From Marinilabiliales bacterium (GTDB taxonomy: Bacteria; Bacteroidota; Bacteroidia; Bacteroidales; PUMT01), in NCBI GenBank assembly GCA_007695015.1, contig REEN01000063.1, forward strand, positions 101,302 through 158,646: DNA of 57,345 nt. The letters run 5' to 3'. Shown here in pieces: positions 8,596 to 17,631 of this stretch. The notes beneath the pieces are model-generated. The model was not told the origin of the DNA. It was given only the letters and a program-made list of their open reading frames with translations, and searched no databases. Each line of letters opens with the position of its first letter. The first letter of the stretch is position 1. A program made the position numbers and the translations under genes.

Positions 8596-9405
8596 ATGCT
8601 ACTGACTTCCATAGAGTGGACCGCCGATCCCGAAATATTCAGAATTGGCAATTTTGCTGTTCGATGGTACGGGTTGCTTTTTGCATCGGCCTTTTTTTTC
8701 GGGTACCTGGTTTTTCTCAGGATATTCAAAAAGGAGGGCATTTCGGTCGAACTGCTTGACAGGCTGACGGTATATACTGCTATAGGCACCATAATAGGAG
8801 CAAGGCTCGGACACTGCCTCTTCTATGAACCTGCCTACTACCTCAGCAATCCACTGGAGATACTGAAGATATGGAAGGGGGGACTTGCAAGTCACGGTGC
8901 GGCCATAGGAATACTGGTAGCTCTTTATTACTATTCAAAAAGTGTCAGGAGGCCATACCTGTGGATTCTGGACCGTATAGTAATTGTTGTTGCCCTGGGA
9001 GGGTTTTTCATACGGATGGGTAACCTGATGAATTCAGAGATATACGGTGTGGAAACGTCCCTGCCATGGGGATTTATCTTTGCGCTTGCCGGGGAAACGG
9101 TACCAAAACATCCCACGCAGATATATGAAGGGCTTTCCTACCTGGCCATTTTCGGGCTGCTTTATGCAATGTACTTTAAGCAGGATGGCAAACCGAAGGA
9201 GGGTTACCTGTTCAGCATATTTCTCATACTGCTGTGGACAGTCAGGTTCCTGATCGAATTCATTAAGGAGGTGCAGGTTGATTTTGAAATGGCAATGAGA
9301 CTAAATATGGGACAGTGGTTAAGTGTGCCGTTCATTATTGCAGGCGTGGCATTGCTTTTGTGGTCCTATAAAAGAGGCCGTGAAATACCGGCAAAGGGAA
9401 AATAA
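8596..9405 (+). CDS. lgt: Prolipoprotein diacylglyceryl transferase
   Basis: Inner-membrane enzyme of 269 residues that transfers diacylglycerol from phosphatidylglycerol to the lipobox cysteine of prolipoproteins, the first step of lipoprotein maturation. Family motifs are clear: VRWYGLLFASAFFFGYL in helix 1, KGGLASHGAAIGI with the catalytic-region histidine, the Lgt signature as FIRMGNLMNSEIYG, and HPTQIYEGL. About seven membrane segments fit the known fold. The ATG at 8596 is chosen because the family starts just before the first helix. Lipoprotein genes are its neighbours on both sides (6457-8475 and 10716-11543). Confidence 0.95.
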   Translation: MLLTSIEWTADPEIFRIGNFAVRWYGLLFASAFFFGYLVFLRIFKKEGISVELLDRLTVYTAIGTIIGARLGHCLFYEPAYYLSNPLEILKIWKGGLASHGAAIGILVALYYYSKSVRRPYLWILDRIVIVVALGGFFIRMGNLMNSEIYGVETSLPWGFIFALAGETVPKHPTQIYEGLSYLAIFGLLYAMYFKQDGKPKEGYLFSIFLILLWTVRFLIEFIKEVQVDFEMAMRLNMGQWLSVPFIIAGVALLLWSYKRGREIPAKGK

Positions 9406-9410
9406 TCATG

Positions 9411-9447
9411 CAGGCTCCCGGGTCTGACCCCGGTAGCCGCAGTTTTT
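9411..9447 (+). terminator. Terminator after lgt
   Basis: GGCTCCCGGGT (9413-9423) pairs with ACCCCGGTAGCC (9427-9438) with one mismatch and one bulge, followed by GCAGTTTTT. It starts 7 bp after the lgt stop codon. Confidence 0.5.
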
Positions 9448-9507
9448 ATCCCGGCAGTGTATGTATTTGTTATTCAAGTATTAATCTTTTTAACCAGAGG
9501 TAAATCG

Positions 9508-10422
9508 ATGGACAAGGAGGGAATGACTGACAATTCCGCGAAAGCGAAATTATCATCACAAAAACTGACAAGGATACTGATAGGGCTGACAGCACTTTTG
9601 GTAGTGCTGATTGTGGTACTCGGCTGGCTTCTGTACGACAGGAAGCAGGAGGCCATCAAACTGGCGGAGGTAACAGAAGAAAGGTTCCATCTTATACGCG
9701 ATTTCGAAGATCTTTCGTATGAGTATGCAATGCTGAGGACTGATAATGACAGCATGAATGCACAGCTTGATGCCAGGCAGGAAGAGATCGAGGGCCTTAT
9801 TGAAGAACTGAACCGCACCAGGATCAACAATGCTGCTGCAATAAACCAGTACAGGAGGGAACTTGGCACACTGAGGGATGTGCTGAAGAGTTACATCGTG
9901 CAGGTTGACTCTCTTAACCAGGCTAATATACAGCTGAGGCAGGAGAATGTGGCGGTAAGGCAGCAGGCAGCAAGGTTTGAGACCCAGCTGCAGCAAGAAA
10001 GGGAGATCAAGGAAGATCTGTCGGCGAGGGTTGAACTTGGTTCAAGGCTTATTGTTGAAAATCTTGTGGCCTCACCCATTAACCGGCGGGGACGTGAGAT
10101 TAGCAGGATCGGGCGCACCGAGCAGATACAGGTCTGTTTTACCCTGAAAAGAAACGCAATTGCTGAAGCCGGAATGCGCACGGTATATATGCGGATCAAA
10201 AGACCTGACGGACTCGTGCTGGCAACTTCGGCCGACAATGTAATGATGGTTGATGGCGAACCGTTTGTTTTCACGGCTTCAAGGCAGATAAACTATGAAA
10301 ATATCGATCTTGATGCCTGTATCTATTATGATGATGACGGAAGCCTGATCGCAGGCGATTACCAGGTTGAGGTATACGCCGACGGGTACATTCTGGGATC
10401 AACCGGCTTCTCACTGAGATAG
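9508..10422 (+). CDS. Single-pass membrane protein with long coiled coil, unknown function
   Basis: Protein of 304 residues that I do not recognise as a named family. Residues ~20-45 are one hydrophobic membrane helix (ILIGLTALLVVLIVVLGWLL). Residues ~50-180 are a coiled coil rich in Glu/Gln/Arg (EEIEGLIEELNRTR, QLQQEREIKEDL). A C-terminal beta-rich domain of ~115 residues follows (RIGRTEQIQVCFTLKRN, VYMRIKRPDGLVLA, IAGDYQVEVYADG). The topology suggests an inner-membrane anchor with a periplasmic coiled coil and sensor-like head. The ATG at 9508 is preferred over GTG 9457, which would add a second hydrophobic stretch, and over ATG 9523. It is followed by an unknown lipoprotein gene 293 bp downstream. 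Confidence 0.65.
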   Translation: MDKEGMTDNSAKAKLSSQKLTRILIGLTALLVVLIVVLGWLLYDRKQEAIKLAEVTEERFHLIRDFEDLSYEYAMLRTDNDSMNAQLDARQEEIEGLIEELNRTRINNAAAINQYRRELGTLRDVLKSYIVQVDSLNQANIQLRQENVAVRQQAARFETQLQQEREIKEDLSARVELGSRLIVENLVASPINRRGREISRIGRTEQIQVCFTLKRNAIAEAGMRTVYMRIKRPDGLVLATSADNVMMVDGEPFVFTASRQINYENIDLDACIYYDDDGSLIAGDYQVEVYADGYILGSTGFSLR

Positions 10423-10620
10423 TGGTCGGCAGACTGTAAAATGCCTGATCTGCAGGATGAACCGCTTCGCTTTAACTTATATTATTTAACAGTTGAAACT
10501 TATTTATCGTCTATGAATTTATGAAATGGTTCAGAAACCCTGCTTTTCAATGCGTTGAATCCTCATGCCGGGCTCTATACTTTGATCTGTCTGTAAATGA
10601 TGAGGATTTCCCATTAAATC

Positions 10621-10657
10621 TTTTTTCATCCGTCTGTGTATAATTTGGATGAAAAAA
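10621..10657 (+). repeat. 11-bp inverted repeat overlapping the -33 element (candidate operator)
   Basis: TTTTTTCATCC (10621-10631) and GGATGAAAAAA (10647-10657) are perfect inverted copies around a 15-bp spacer. The right arm overlaps the last base of the TTTG -33 element. A bound dimeric repressor would block the promoter; a terminator role for the distant upstream gene is the alternative. Confidence 0.5.
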
Positions 10658-10673
10658 ATTTCATGTATATTTG
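10644..10673 (+). promoter_or_regulatory. Promoter of the lipoprotein gene at 10716
   Basis: TTTG (10644-10647), 18 bp, then TATATTTG (10666-10673): a textbook Bacteroidota -33/-7 pair, 42 bp upstream of the ATG. Confidence 0.7.
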
Positions 10674-10715
10674 AGTATTATTTCGTTAAGTAAAATTATT
10701 AAACAATAAATTCAG

Positions 10716-11543
10716 ATGGAGAAAGTCAGAATATTCCGTTATTTCGTTCCTGCCGTTGTTGTTGCGCTTCTGTTCTCATCATGCGGCGGCAGACAGGAAA
10801 GAGAAACCAGGACCGTTACCGCCGAAAGGGACAGGACAGAAACAACCGTCCGTTCCATTGAGGGTCTTGAAGATTATCCAATCCCAACTTCAGTGGAAGT
10901 TGTTCAGATGCTGAATCGTGCTGGTGCAGCATATATTCTCGGGATTTCAAATCCTGCTGCTAATGTTGACAACTACTTTACCGAGTACAGCAAGGCCCTG
11001 AACCTTGGAGTGTACGGGGCTGATCTGAGCTATGCGGCAACCTATGAGATGCACCAGGACATCAGGAAATACCTCCAGGTTTGCAAGCAGCTTATAGACG
11101 AGCTAAATATTTCCACCACATTCAACCAGGTCTTTGTACAGCGTGTGGAGAGGAACCTGGAAGATAAGGATTCGCTTATAGCAATAGTTTCTGAATCGGT
11201 TTACGATACTTATCTTTTCCTTACCGAGAACCGGAGGGACGACCTCTCGCTGCTTGTTATGACCGGAAGCTGGATTGAAGGTATGTACCTCACCTCGCAG
11301 ATTGCAATTGGTGCCAGGGACAATACAGAAATTACCGATATAATCCTGGCGCAGGATGAGCCTCTGGAAAAACTTCTCGAACTGTTGGATGATCATGAGG
11401 ATGATCCTTTCATTTACGGTTTTTACCAGGATCTGGAAGAGATATACATATTTTTAAAAGATATCCGTTCGCCCATGACTGCGCAGCAGCTTGATACTTT
11501 TGCCGAAAAGATTGAGACACTCAGATACCGGATAACATCCTGA
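10716..11543 (+). CDS. Predicted lipoprotein of unknown function
   Basis: Protein of 275 residues with a lipoprotein signal peptide: VPAVVVALLFSSCGGR, so the mature chain begins at Cys ~24. After a charged, disordered linker (~25-55) the chain is almost wholly helical (EDYPIPTSVEVVQMLNRAG, EYSKALNLGVYGADLSYA, LKDIRSPMTAQQLDTFAEKI). I recall similar unnamed proteins in other Bacteroidota but no assigned function. It has a strong promoter with a possible operator upstream and a terminator downstream (11569-11597), so it is a regulated single-gene unit. The ABC transporter gene follows. Confidence 0.72.
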   Translation: MEKVRIFRYFVPAVVVALLFSSCGGRQERETRTVTAERDRTETTVRSIEGLEDYPIPTSVEVVQMLNRAGAAYILGISNPAANVDNYFTEYSKALNLGVYGADLSYAATYEMHQDIRKYLQVCKQLIDELNISTTFNQVFVQRVERNLEDKDSLIAIVSESVYDTYLFLTENRRDDLSLLVMTGSWIEGMYLTSQIAIGARDNTEITDIILAQDEPLEKLLELLDDHEDDPFIYGFYQDLEEIYIFLKDIRSPMTAQQLDTFAEKIETLRYRITS

Positions 11544-11568
11544 TAGTAAGACATTAGGGGCGTTTAAG

Positions 11569-11597
11569 GCCGGCATCTGGTTTTTGCCGGCTTTTTT
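11569..11597 (+). terminator. Rho-independent terminator after the lipoprotein gene
   Basis: GCCGGCA (11569-11575) pairs with TGCCGGC (11585-11591) around a 9-nt loop and is followed directly by six T residues, 25 bp past the stop codon. Confidence 0.85.
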
Positions 11598-11664
11598 GTA
11601 AGCTTGCATGACAGACATTTGCCGGGTATGACATATAAACGAGTCCTGAAGCCGGGCTCCGGTG

Positions 11665-11688
11665 AACCGGACAATATATGTTCCGGTT
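11665..11688 (+). repeat. Inverted repeat upstream of the ABC transporter gene
   Basis: AACCGGA (11665-11671) and TCCGGTT (11682-11688) around 10 bp of AT-rich sequence, 36 bp before the start codon. The symmetry and position suit a repressor or activator site; no regulator gene is adjacent. Confidence 0.4.
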
Positions 11689-11723
11689 ACCTTGAAATTC
11701 TGAACTTTAAACCTTAACCGGAA

Positions 11724-14700
11724 ATGAGTGAATCAATTTTAAATGCGTTGATTCATTTGTTTGCACTTGTTGCCAATGTAAACGACAGGCGGGTCTCCGA
11801 GAGGGGCCGTGCTGTTGTACGCTCCTATCTCAGGCAGCACGTTGATGATGACGCTGCTGAAGAATACCTGAAACTTTTTGACGACTATTTTGATTTTTAT
11901 ACCCGGGAGCTGAAGGAGACCGGTGATGACTGGCCCGACAGCCGTATGCTGAGATCGCAGGTTGAAAATATCTGTAATCAGATCAACCGTGACCTGCATC
12001 AGAACGACAGGATGATAGTTTTCCTGAGGCTGCTGGAGTTTGTAAACGAAGACTATATACTTTCCAGCGCCGAAAATGAATTTATACAGGCCGTTGCAGA
12101 GAACTTCAATATATCTTCCAGGGAGGTCGAAGATGCTATGGCCTTCATCCTGGGAAAAAAGTATGGGAAGATAGCGCCTGAAAACAGGCTTGTGATCAGA
12201 AAACCAGATGAAACCACAATCGATGAGCTGGAAGGAGCATGGGTTGATAGGCATAAACCCAAAAACGCCGATAAGCAGATTGTCATAGAAAGGGAAGGCC
12301 TGAAGGGGAAGATCATAGTCCTTCTTATCAGGAGTTCGGGTTTCTTTGTCTTCAGGTACACCGGCAACGGCCATCTCACATATGAGGGGCAACCCATTTC
12401 AAATGAGAAATTCTATATTTTCAACAGGGGTGGCATAATAAGAGGTAAAAAGATAGACCCGGTCTATTATACGGAGATATCGTCCATATTTTTCAGGATT
12501 TCGCGCGGTATCAGGATAGTTCTGAGCGCCGAAGATGTTGAATACCGGTACCCGCTCAGCAGTAATGGCATCAGGCCCTTCAGCTTCTCCGAAGAATCAG
12601 GGCAGATAATCGGCATCATGGGCGTGAGCGGATCAGGTAAGTCAACCCTTCTGAATGTCCTCAACGGCAAGCTGAAGCCACGCCGCGGAAGGGTTCTGAT
12701 AAATACGTTTGATGTACACAGGGAGCCTGACAAGATCGAGGGACAGATAGGCTTTGTTCCACAGGATGATCTCCTTATCGAGGAACTGACCGTTTTTCAA
12801 AATCTCTATTACAATGCGAGGCTCTGCTTTGGCAATCTCGATAGCGAGAGTATAAACGGCCTTGTTGACAGGGTGCTTGCTGATCTGGGACTTGAGGAGA
12901 TAAAGCATCTCAAGGTTGGCAGCCCTCTGAAGAAATTTATAAGCGGCGGACAACGGAAACGGCTGAATATAGGGCTGGAGCTTATACGCGAACCATCCAT
13001 CCTCTTTGTCGATGAGCCAACCAGCGGTCTCTCGTCGCTCGATTCCGACATAGTGATGGCCCTTCTCAAAGAGCAGGCCATGAAGGGCAAGCTTGTCATT
13101 GCCAACATTCATCAACCCTCTTCAGAAAATTTTAAACTGCTCGACAAGCTCTGGATAATCGACAAGGGAGGCTATCCCATCTATAACGGGAATCCGCTCG
13201 ATGCACTGGTCTATTTCCGGACTATCAGCGGGCATGTGAGTCCGGGACATACAGAGTGCAGCTGTTGCGGCAATGTGTCTTCAGAGCAGATACTGAAGAT
13301 AGTGGAAGCCAAGGAGGTGGGTAAAAGCGGGCATTATACCCAGAAAAGAAAGACTGAGCCTGAGCAATGGTATGAGCATTACAGGGAAAAGATTGCCGGC
13401 GGGCTGGAGAAAAAGGTGATAAGCAATGTACTGCCACCCAATAATTTTTCCCTTCCGGGGATAGAGAAGCAGTTCTGGATATACAGCGTCAGGAACTACC
13501 TGGCAAAGTTCAGCAACAGGCAGTATCTGCTTGTAAGCCTTCTGGAGGCCCCGGTGCTGGCTATCATCCTGGGCTATTTTACAAAATATTTACATGAGGG
13601 GCAGTATATCTTTGCCGAAAATGTGAATATCCCGGCTTTCCTTTTCATGGCTGTTGTGGTAGCGCTGTTTCTCGGCATGTCGCTCAGTGCTGAGGAGATC
13701 ATACGTGACAGGAAGATCCTGGAGAGGGAATCTTTCCTCAACCTTAGCTGGTTCAGTTATCTGAATTCAAAGTTGGGCTGGGTATTCCTTGTGTCTGCTG
13801 TTCAGATGATAACTTTTGTGATAGTTGGTAATCTTATTCTTGAGATCAGGGGGATGACACTCACTTACTGGCTTGTTCTTTTCAGTACGGCCTGCTTTGC
13901 CAATGTACTCGGTCTCTTTATCTCGTCGGCGTTCAACTCGGTGGTTACAATCTATATACTGGTTCCTTTTCTACTGGTACCCCAGTTGCTGCTTGGCGGC
14001 GTTGTGGTCAGGTTTGACGACCTGCACGACAGTGTTGCAGACAAGAGGTTCGTGCCCATTGTCGGCGACCTGATGGCTTCCCGCTGGGCACTCGAGGCCC
14101 TTGCAGTTGAACAGTTTGCACAAAACCGCTTTCAGCGCCATTTCTTTCAATATGAGCAGCAGAACAGTTTCGCATCATACAAGTCGACATTCCTGATCCC
14201 CCGGCTTATTGCCAAGGCAGAGCTTGCCGAAAGAAACCTGGGTTTGGGGATCGATTCAATACCGACGGCAAGGAACCTGTTGATCCTGAGAAATGAGATC
14301 GATTACCTGCAAAGGGCTTCAGGCCTGATGCCCTTTGAGTTCATCGGCAGGATTAATATGGAGGATTTTGACCGGTTCACTGCCGAAGAAACGACAGGCT
14401 ATCTTATTTATATGAGACTTCATTTTTCCCAGATTGCACGCCAAGCTGCAAGGAGCCGTGACAGTGCCTACCGTGCGCTTGAATTGCGTATCGGCAGTGA
14501 TCAGCTTCAGCGTATGCGTCATAATTATCATAACAAGGCGCTTGCCGATATTGTGCAGAACCGGCACGAGGTCAACGTGATATACAAGTCCGAGGACCGC
14601 CTCATACAGAAGAGGGATCCGATCTACCTTATACCCGACAACAACTGGGGCAGGGCACATTTCTACGCGCCGGTCAAAAGGTTCAACAATGTTTACGTTG

Positions 14701-14831
14701 ACACCCTGTGGTTTAACATCTCAGCACTCTGGCTGATGTCGCTGCTGCTCTATCTCGGCATACTCCTGCATATACCAAAGAAGGTGGTAAACTACCTGGA
14801 GAGCTTCAGGTTCTATTCCTTCAAAGGCTGA
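11724..14831 (+). CDS. ABCG/White-type ABC transporter, fused ATPase and permease with extra N-terminal domains
   Basis: Single chain of 1035 residues. Residues ~1-160 are helical and acidic and resemble a TerB-like domain. Residues ~190-285 are a beta-rich region that could be FHA-like (RLVIRKPDETT, GQPISNEKFYIFNRGG). The ATPase (~290-510) has Walker A GVSGSGKST, Q-loop GFVPQDD, signature SGGQRKR, Walker B SILFVDEPTSGL and H-loop IANIHQPS. An ABC-2 type permease follows: ~6 hydrophobic segments in residues ~610-800, a ~200-residue soluble insertion (~770-975) and a last helix near residue 1000. ATPase-before-permease order and the DEPTSGL box are typical of the ABCG group. The substrate is unknown. 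The start ATG fits the first helix and no better upstream codon is seen. Confidence 0.85.
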   Translation: MSESILNALIHLFALVANVNDRRVSERGRAVVRSYLRQHVDDDAAEEYLKLFDDYFDFYTRELKETGDDWPDSRMLRSQVENICNQINRDLHQNDRMIVFLRLLEFVNEDYILSSAENEFIQAVAENFNISSREVEDAMAFILGKKYGKIAPENRLVIRKPDETTIDELEGAWVDRHKPKNADKQIVIEREGLKGKIIVLLIRSSGFFVFRYTGNGHLTYEGQPISNEKFYIFNRGGIIRGKKIDPVYYTEISSIFFRISRGIRIVLSAEDVEYRYPLSSNGIRPFSFSEESGQIIGIMGVSGSGKSTLLNVLNGKLKPRRGRVLINTFDVHREPDKIEGQIGFVPQDDLLIEELTVFQNLYYNARLCFGNLDSESINGLVDRVLADLGLEEIKHLKVGSPLKKFISGGQRKRLNIGLELIREPSILFVDEPTSGLSSLDSDIVMALLKEQAMKGKLVIANIHQPSSENFKLLDKLWIIDKGGYPIYNGNPLDALVYFRTISGHVSPGHTECSCCGNVSSEQILKIVEAKEVGKSGHYTQKRKTEPEQWYEHYREKIAGGLEKKVISNVLPPNNFSLPGIEKQFWIYSVRNYLAKFSNRQYLLVSLLEAPVLAIILGYFTKYLHEGQYIFAENVNIPAFLFMAVVVALFLGMSLSAEEIIRDRKILERESFLNLSWFSYLNSKLGWVFLVSAVQMITFVIVGNLILEIRGMTLTYWLVLFSTACFANVLGLFISSAFNSVVTIYILVPFLLVPQLLLGGVVVRFDDLHDSVADKRFVPIVGDLMASRWALEALAVEQFAQNRFQRHFFQYEQQNSFASYKSTFLIPRLIAKAELAERNLGLGIDSIPTARNLLILRNEIDYLQRASGLMPFEFIGRINMEDFDRFTAEETTGYLIYMRLHFSQIARQAARSRDSAYRALELRIGSDQLQRMRHNYHNKALADIVQNRHEVNVIYKSEDRLIQKRDPIYLIPDNNWGRAHFYAPVKRFNNVYVDTLWFNISALWLMSLLLYLGILLHIPKKVVNYLESFRFYSFKG

Positions 14832-14874
14832 TCATCGCAGGCCTGGGTGGGCTATCAGGCTCTGATTTTCAATT

Positions 14875-14905
14875 GCAGGCAATGACTGACAATCTTATTG
14901 CCTGC
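14875..14905 (+). repeat. 9-bp inverted repeat after the ABC gene
   Basis: GCAGGCAAT (14875-14883) and ATTGCCTGC (14897-14905) with a 13-nt loop. There is no following T-run, so this is at best a weak terminator or a transcript 3' stabiliser. Confidence 0.3.
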
Positions 14906-15008
14906 TTGCCGACCCCGCCCGGCAGTCGCTATAAAATCTCCAGCCTTGCCGGCACTGAATGCGGGATGCGGTATAAAGGCTGTTGGATTGGTGTTGTTGA
15001 TAAAACAG

Positions 15009-15045
15009 AAAAACCCCCTGCAACGTGATTGTTACAGGGGGTTTT
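15009..15045. terminator. Strong bidirectional terminator downstream of tRNA-Leu
   Basis: CCCCCTGCAAC (15014-15024) pairs with GTTACAGGGGG (15031-15041), an 11-bp stem with one G-U pair and a 6-nt loop. It is flanked by TTTT on the plus strand and TTTTT on the minus strand. It starts a few bases past the 3' end of the tRNA and also faces the end of the ABC transporter transcript. Confidence 0.85.
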
Positions 15046-15048
15046 CTG

Positions 15049-15132
15049 TACCCGGGGCCGGGATCGAACCGGCACGGCATTGCTGCCACTGGTGTTTGAG
15101 ACCAGCGCGTCTACCAATTCCGCCACCCGGGC
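15049..15132 (-). tRNA. tRNA-Leu(CAA)
   Basis: An 84-nt class II tRNA. Read on the minus strand: acceptor GCCCGGG pairs with CCCGGGT (G1-U72 wobble), discriminator A73. The D-arm contains GGAATTGGTAGACGC, the anticodon stem is CTGGT/ACCAG with loop CTCAAAC giving anticodon CAA (reads UUG), and a long variable arm has stem GGCA/TGCC. The T-arm is GCCGG-TTCGATC-CCGGC. The long variable arm and A73 identify leucine. CCA is not encoded. It has its own promoter and terminator. Confidence 0.95.
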
Positions 15133-15156
15133 ATGGTAATCAGGCTCGCGGGCATG

Positions 15157-15188
15157 CGAAGATAAATAATTGTTGCATAACAGACAAA
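15157..15188 (-). promoter_or_regulatory. Promoter of tRNA-Leu
   Basis: On the minus strand TTTG (15185-15188), 20 bp, then TATCTTCG (15157-15164, one mismatch to TAnnTTTG), 24 bp upstream of the mature tRNA 5' end. Confidence 0.5.
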
Positions 15189-15318
15189 ATATATATCCCG
15201 GCAAAAATACATCCTTGGCTTTTAAGCTAAAGGCTCCGGCAAGATAAAAAATCATTTGTAAGAGAAATCGAACGCGGGTCAGCAAAACCCGGGGGTTAGA
15301 AGCGTTTGCCATGGTTTA

Positions 15319-15424
15319 CCGTCAGCCGGTTGAAGAGAGGACTCTTTTGCGAAGTTGCCGGCATGAACGGCAAGGCACCAGAATTTGGTTGCCGTCAGCC
15401 GGTAGAAAAGAGAACCCTTTTGCC
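15319..15424 (-). repeat. Duplicated 3' tail of dxs
   Basis: The 33 bp at 15392-15424, which hold the last dxs codons and its TGA, recur at 15319-15351 with 28 of 33 bases identical, offset 73 bp. Read in the same frame the second copy gives KRVLSSTG-stop against KRVLFSTG-stop, and weaker similarity continues about eight codons further upstream. It looks like an old partial tandem duplication of the gene end. Confidence 0.6.
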
Positions 15425-17326
15425 CGCCAGCTTTTTGGCTGACCTGACAATGCCTGCCTTGTCGAACCCGCACTCAGCATATAGCTCCGAGAGGGTACCC
15501 TGGTCGGTGAACCTGTCAGGTATTCCCAGCCGCACTACCCTGGCCCTGTAATCATGGACCGCCATGAATTCAATTACAGCCGACCCGAAGCCTCCGGTAA
15601 TCATACCGTCTTCTATGGTAATCACCCTGGTGAACTTGCCGAATATGGTGTGTAGGAGTTCCTCGTCAAGGGGTTTTACGAAGCGCATATCATAATGTGC
15701 CGCGCTGATATTGTCCTTTTCGAGTTCTTTGCAGGCCTCTGCCGCAAAGTTGCCCGGATGACCGATACTGAGGATGGCCAGATCGGCACCGTCGCGCAGT
15801 TTCCTTCCCCGGCCGACAGGAATCTCCCTGAACGGCTTCCTCCAGTCCACCATAACCCCGTTGCCTCTTGGATAGCGTATCACAAAAGGCCCCTTATCTT
15901 TCAGCTGGGCTGTATACATCAGGTTTCGAAGCTCTTCCTCGTTCATGGGTGCCGACACGGTCATATTGGGAATGGCCCTCATATAGGTGATATCAAAAAA
16001 GCCGTGATGGGTTGCCCCGTCATCTCCCACCAGTCCCCCACGATCCAGGCAGAAGACGACGTTGAGATTTTGCAGGGCAACGTCATGAATGACCTGGTCA
16101 TAGGCCCTCTGTATAAATGATGAGTAAATGTTGCAGAAGGGCAGAAGTCCCTTGACTGCAAGTCCGGCAGAAAAAGTTACTGCATGCTGCTCGGCAATGC
16201 CCACATCAAAGGTGCGGTCGGGCATCTTTTCCATCATGATGTTGAGGGAACACCCGGTAGGCATTGCTGGTGTGATGCCCACTATGGCTTCATTCTTTTC
16301 GGCAAGCTCAAGGATCGTGTGACCAAAAACATCCTGGTACCGGGGAGGCAGGGGTTCATCAGAATGCACCCTGAATATCTCACCTGTTTTTTTGTCGAAC
16401 AGGCCCGGTGCATGCCACATCGTCTGGTTCTTTTCGGCATGCGGGAACCCTTTGCCCTTTATGGTTCTTACATGCAGCAGTTTCGGACCGGGAATCTGCT
16501 TAAGGTCCTTCAACACCCTGGTAAGGTATACTACATCGTGTCCGTCAATTGGTCCGAAATACCTGAAATTCATTGATTCAAACAGGTTGCTGTGCTTCAG
16601 CAAAGCTGTTTTAAGACCGTGTTCTATCTTCTGGGCCGCCTCTCTTGCATTTGGCCCCAGCTTGCTTATCTTTCCGAGAAGATGCCACAGCTCGTCCTTT
16701 ATCTTGTTGTATGTCTGCGATGTAGTTATATCCAGCAGGTACTCCTTGAGGGCGCCGACGTTGGGATCAATGGCTATATTGTTGTCGTTCAGTATGACAA
16801 GCAAATTGGAGTTTCTTATGCCGGCGTTGTTAAGTCCTTCGAATGCAAGTCCCCCGGTCATTGAACCGTCGCCTATAACTGCCACAAACTGCCTCTCACT
16901 CTCTTTTTTGATTTCTGAGGCGACTGCCATACCCAGTGCGGCTGATATTGAGGTGGAGGAGTGTCCAACTCCGAAGCAGTCGTGTTCACTCTCTTTCAGC
17001 TTGGGAAAACCGCTTATGCCCTTGTACTTTCTGTTGGTGTGGAACACTTTTCGCCGGCCGGTCAGTATCTTGTGACCGTATGCCTGGTGTCCGACATCCC
17101 AGATAATAGTATCCCTGGGTGTCGTGAACACATAATGGAGTGCAACGGTCAGCTCGACAACACCAAGGCTGGCCCCGAAATGTCCGGGATTGGCAGAAAC
17201 CACATCAATAATAAATTTTCTGACCTCATCGCTTACCCCGATGAGTTCTTCAGGCGATAGTTTCTGCAGGTCTGCAGGATAATCTATCCTGTCCAGAAAC
17301 GGATAATCAGTATTTGTCGGCTTCAT
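15395..17326 (-). CDS. dxs: 1-deoxy-D-xylulose-5-phosphate synthase
   Basis: Thiamine-diphosphate enzyme of 643 residues that condenses pyruvate and glyceraldehyde 3-phosphate to DXP, the entry step of the MEP isoprenoid pathway and a precursor for thiamine and pyridoxal. N-terminal domain: [20 protein letters not shown] and [14 protein letters not shown]. The ThDP/Mg motif is [19 protein letters not shown]. The pyrimidine-binding domain has [17 protein letters not shown] with the catalytic Glu, and [15 protein letters not shown]. The transketolase C-terminal domain holds [17 protein letters not shown]. Length is normal. Its tail is partly duplicated downstream (15319-15351). The 334-bp upstream spacer is rich in AT repeats. 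Confidence 0.97.
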   Translation of the reverse strand: MKPTNTDYPFLDRIDYPADLQKLSPEELIGVSDEVRKFIIDVVSANPGHFGASLGVVELTVALHYVFTTPRDTIIWDVGHQAYGHKILTGRRKVFHTNRKYKGISGFPKLKESEHDCFGVGHSSTSISAALGMAVASEIKKESERQFVAVIGDGSMTGGLAFEGLNNAGIRNSNLLVILNDNNIAIDPNVGALKEYLLDITTSQTYNKIKDELWHLLGKISKLGPNAREAAQKIEHGLKTALLKHSNLFESMNFRYFGPIDGHDVVYLTRVLKDLKQIPGPKLLHVRTIKGKGFPHAEKNQTMWHAPGLFDKKTGEIFRVHSDEPLPPRYQDVFGHTILELAEKNEAIVGITPAMPTGCSLNIMMEKMPDRTFDVGIAEQHAVTFSAGLAVKGLLPFCNIYSSFIQRAYDQVIHDVALQNLNVVFCLDRGGLVGDDGATHHGFFDITYMRAIPNMTVSAPMNEEELRNLMYTAQLKDKGPFVIRYPRGNGVMVDWRKPFREIPVGRGRKLRDGADLAILSIGHPGNFAAEACKELEKDNISAAHYDMRFVKPLDEELLHTIFGKFTRVITIEDGMITGGFGSAVIEFMAVHDYRARVVRLGIPDRFTDQGTLSELYAECGFDKAGIVRSAKKLAGKRVLFSTG

Positions 17327-17359
17327 TTTTTAAATCCCTGCCTCCGCTAAAAGTCAAGC

Positions 17360-17518
17360 AAATGTACATAAAATTTTTTTCATCAAAATTTCACAAAGAC
17401 AGATGACAAAAATTTTTATGGGAAAGCGAAGCGGTTCCGACTGTAAGACAAAATTTTGTTTCTTTTTAAAGACAAAATTTTGGATTATTTACAGGAGAAA
17501 TGTACATAAAATTTTTTT
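17360..17518. repeat. Direct-repeat cluster centred on CAAAATTTTG palindromes
   Basis: The outer pair is an identical 21-nt sequence 138 bp apart (17360-17380, 17498-17518). The inner pair is an identical 14-nt sequence 24 bp apart (17445, 17469), each containing the palindrome CAAAATTTTG. Confidence 0.7.
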
Positions 17519-17623
17519 TATGAGATAGCCAAAATGCCTGGATCAACATATTATTACAGGCCGGCTAAACGATAATATTAGAGGTTAAAGCCCGTTTTAT
17601 CTCTTAATTGACGAGTTACTTCT

Positions 17624-17631
17624 TATATTTG
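17624..17631 (+). promoter_or_regulatory. -7 box of the OmpA-family gene
   Basis: TATATTTG, exact TAnnTTTG match, 29 bp upstream of the ATG at 17661. No convincing -33 element at the usual spacing. Confidence 0.55.

Noticed and set aside
15009-15045. Riboswitch or small RNA next to the tRNA
   Set aside because: A simple stem with T-runs on both strands is fully explained as a bidirectional terminator.
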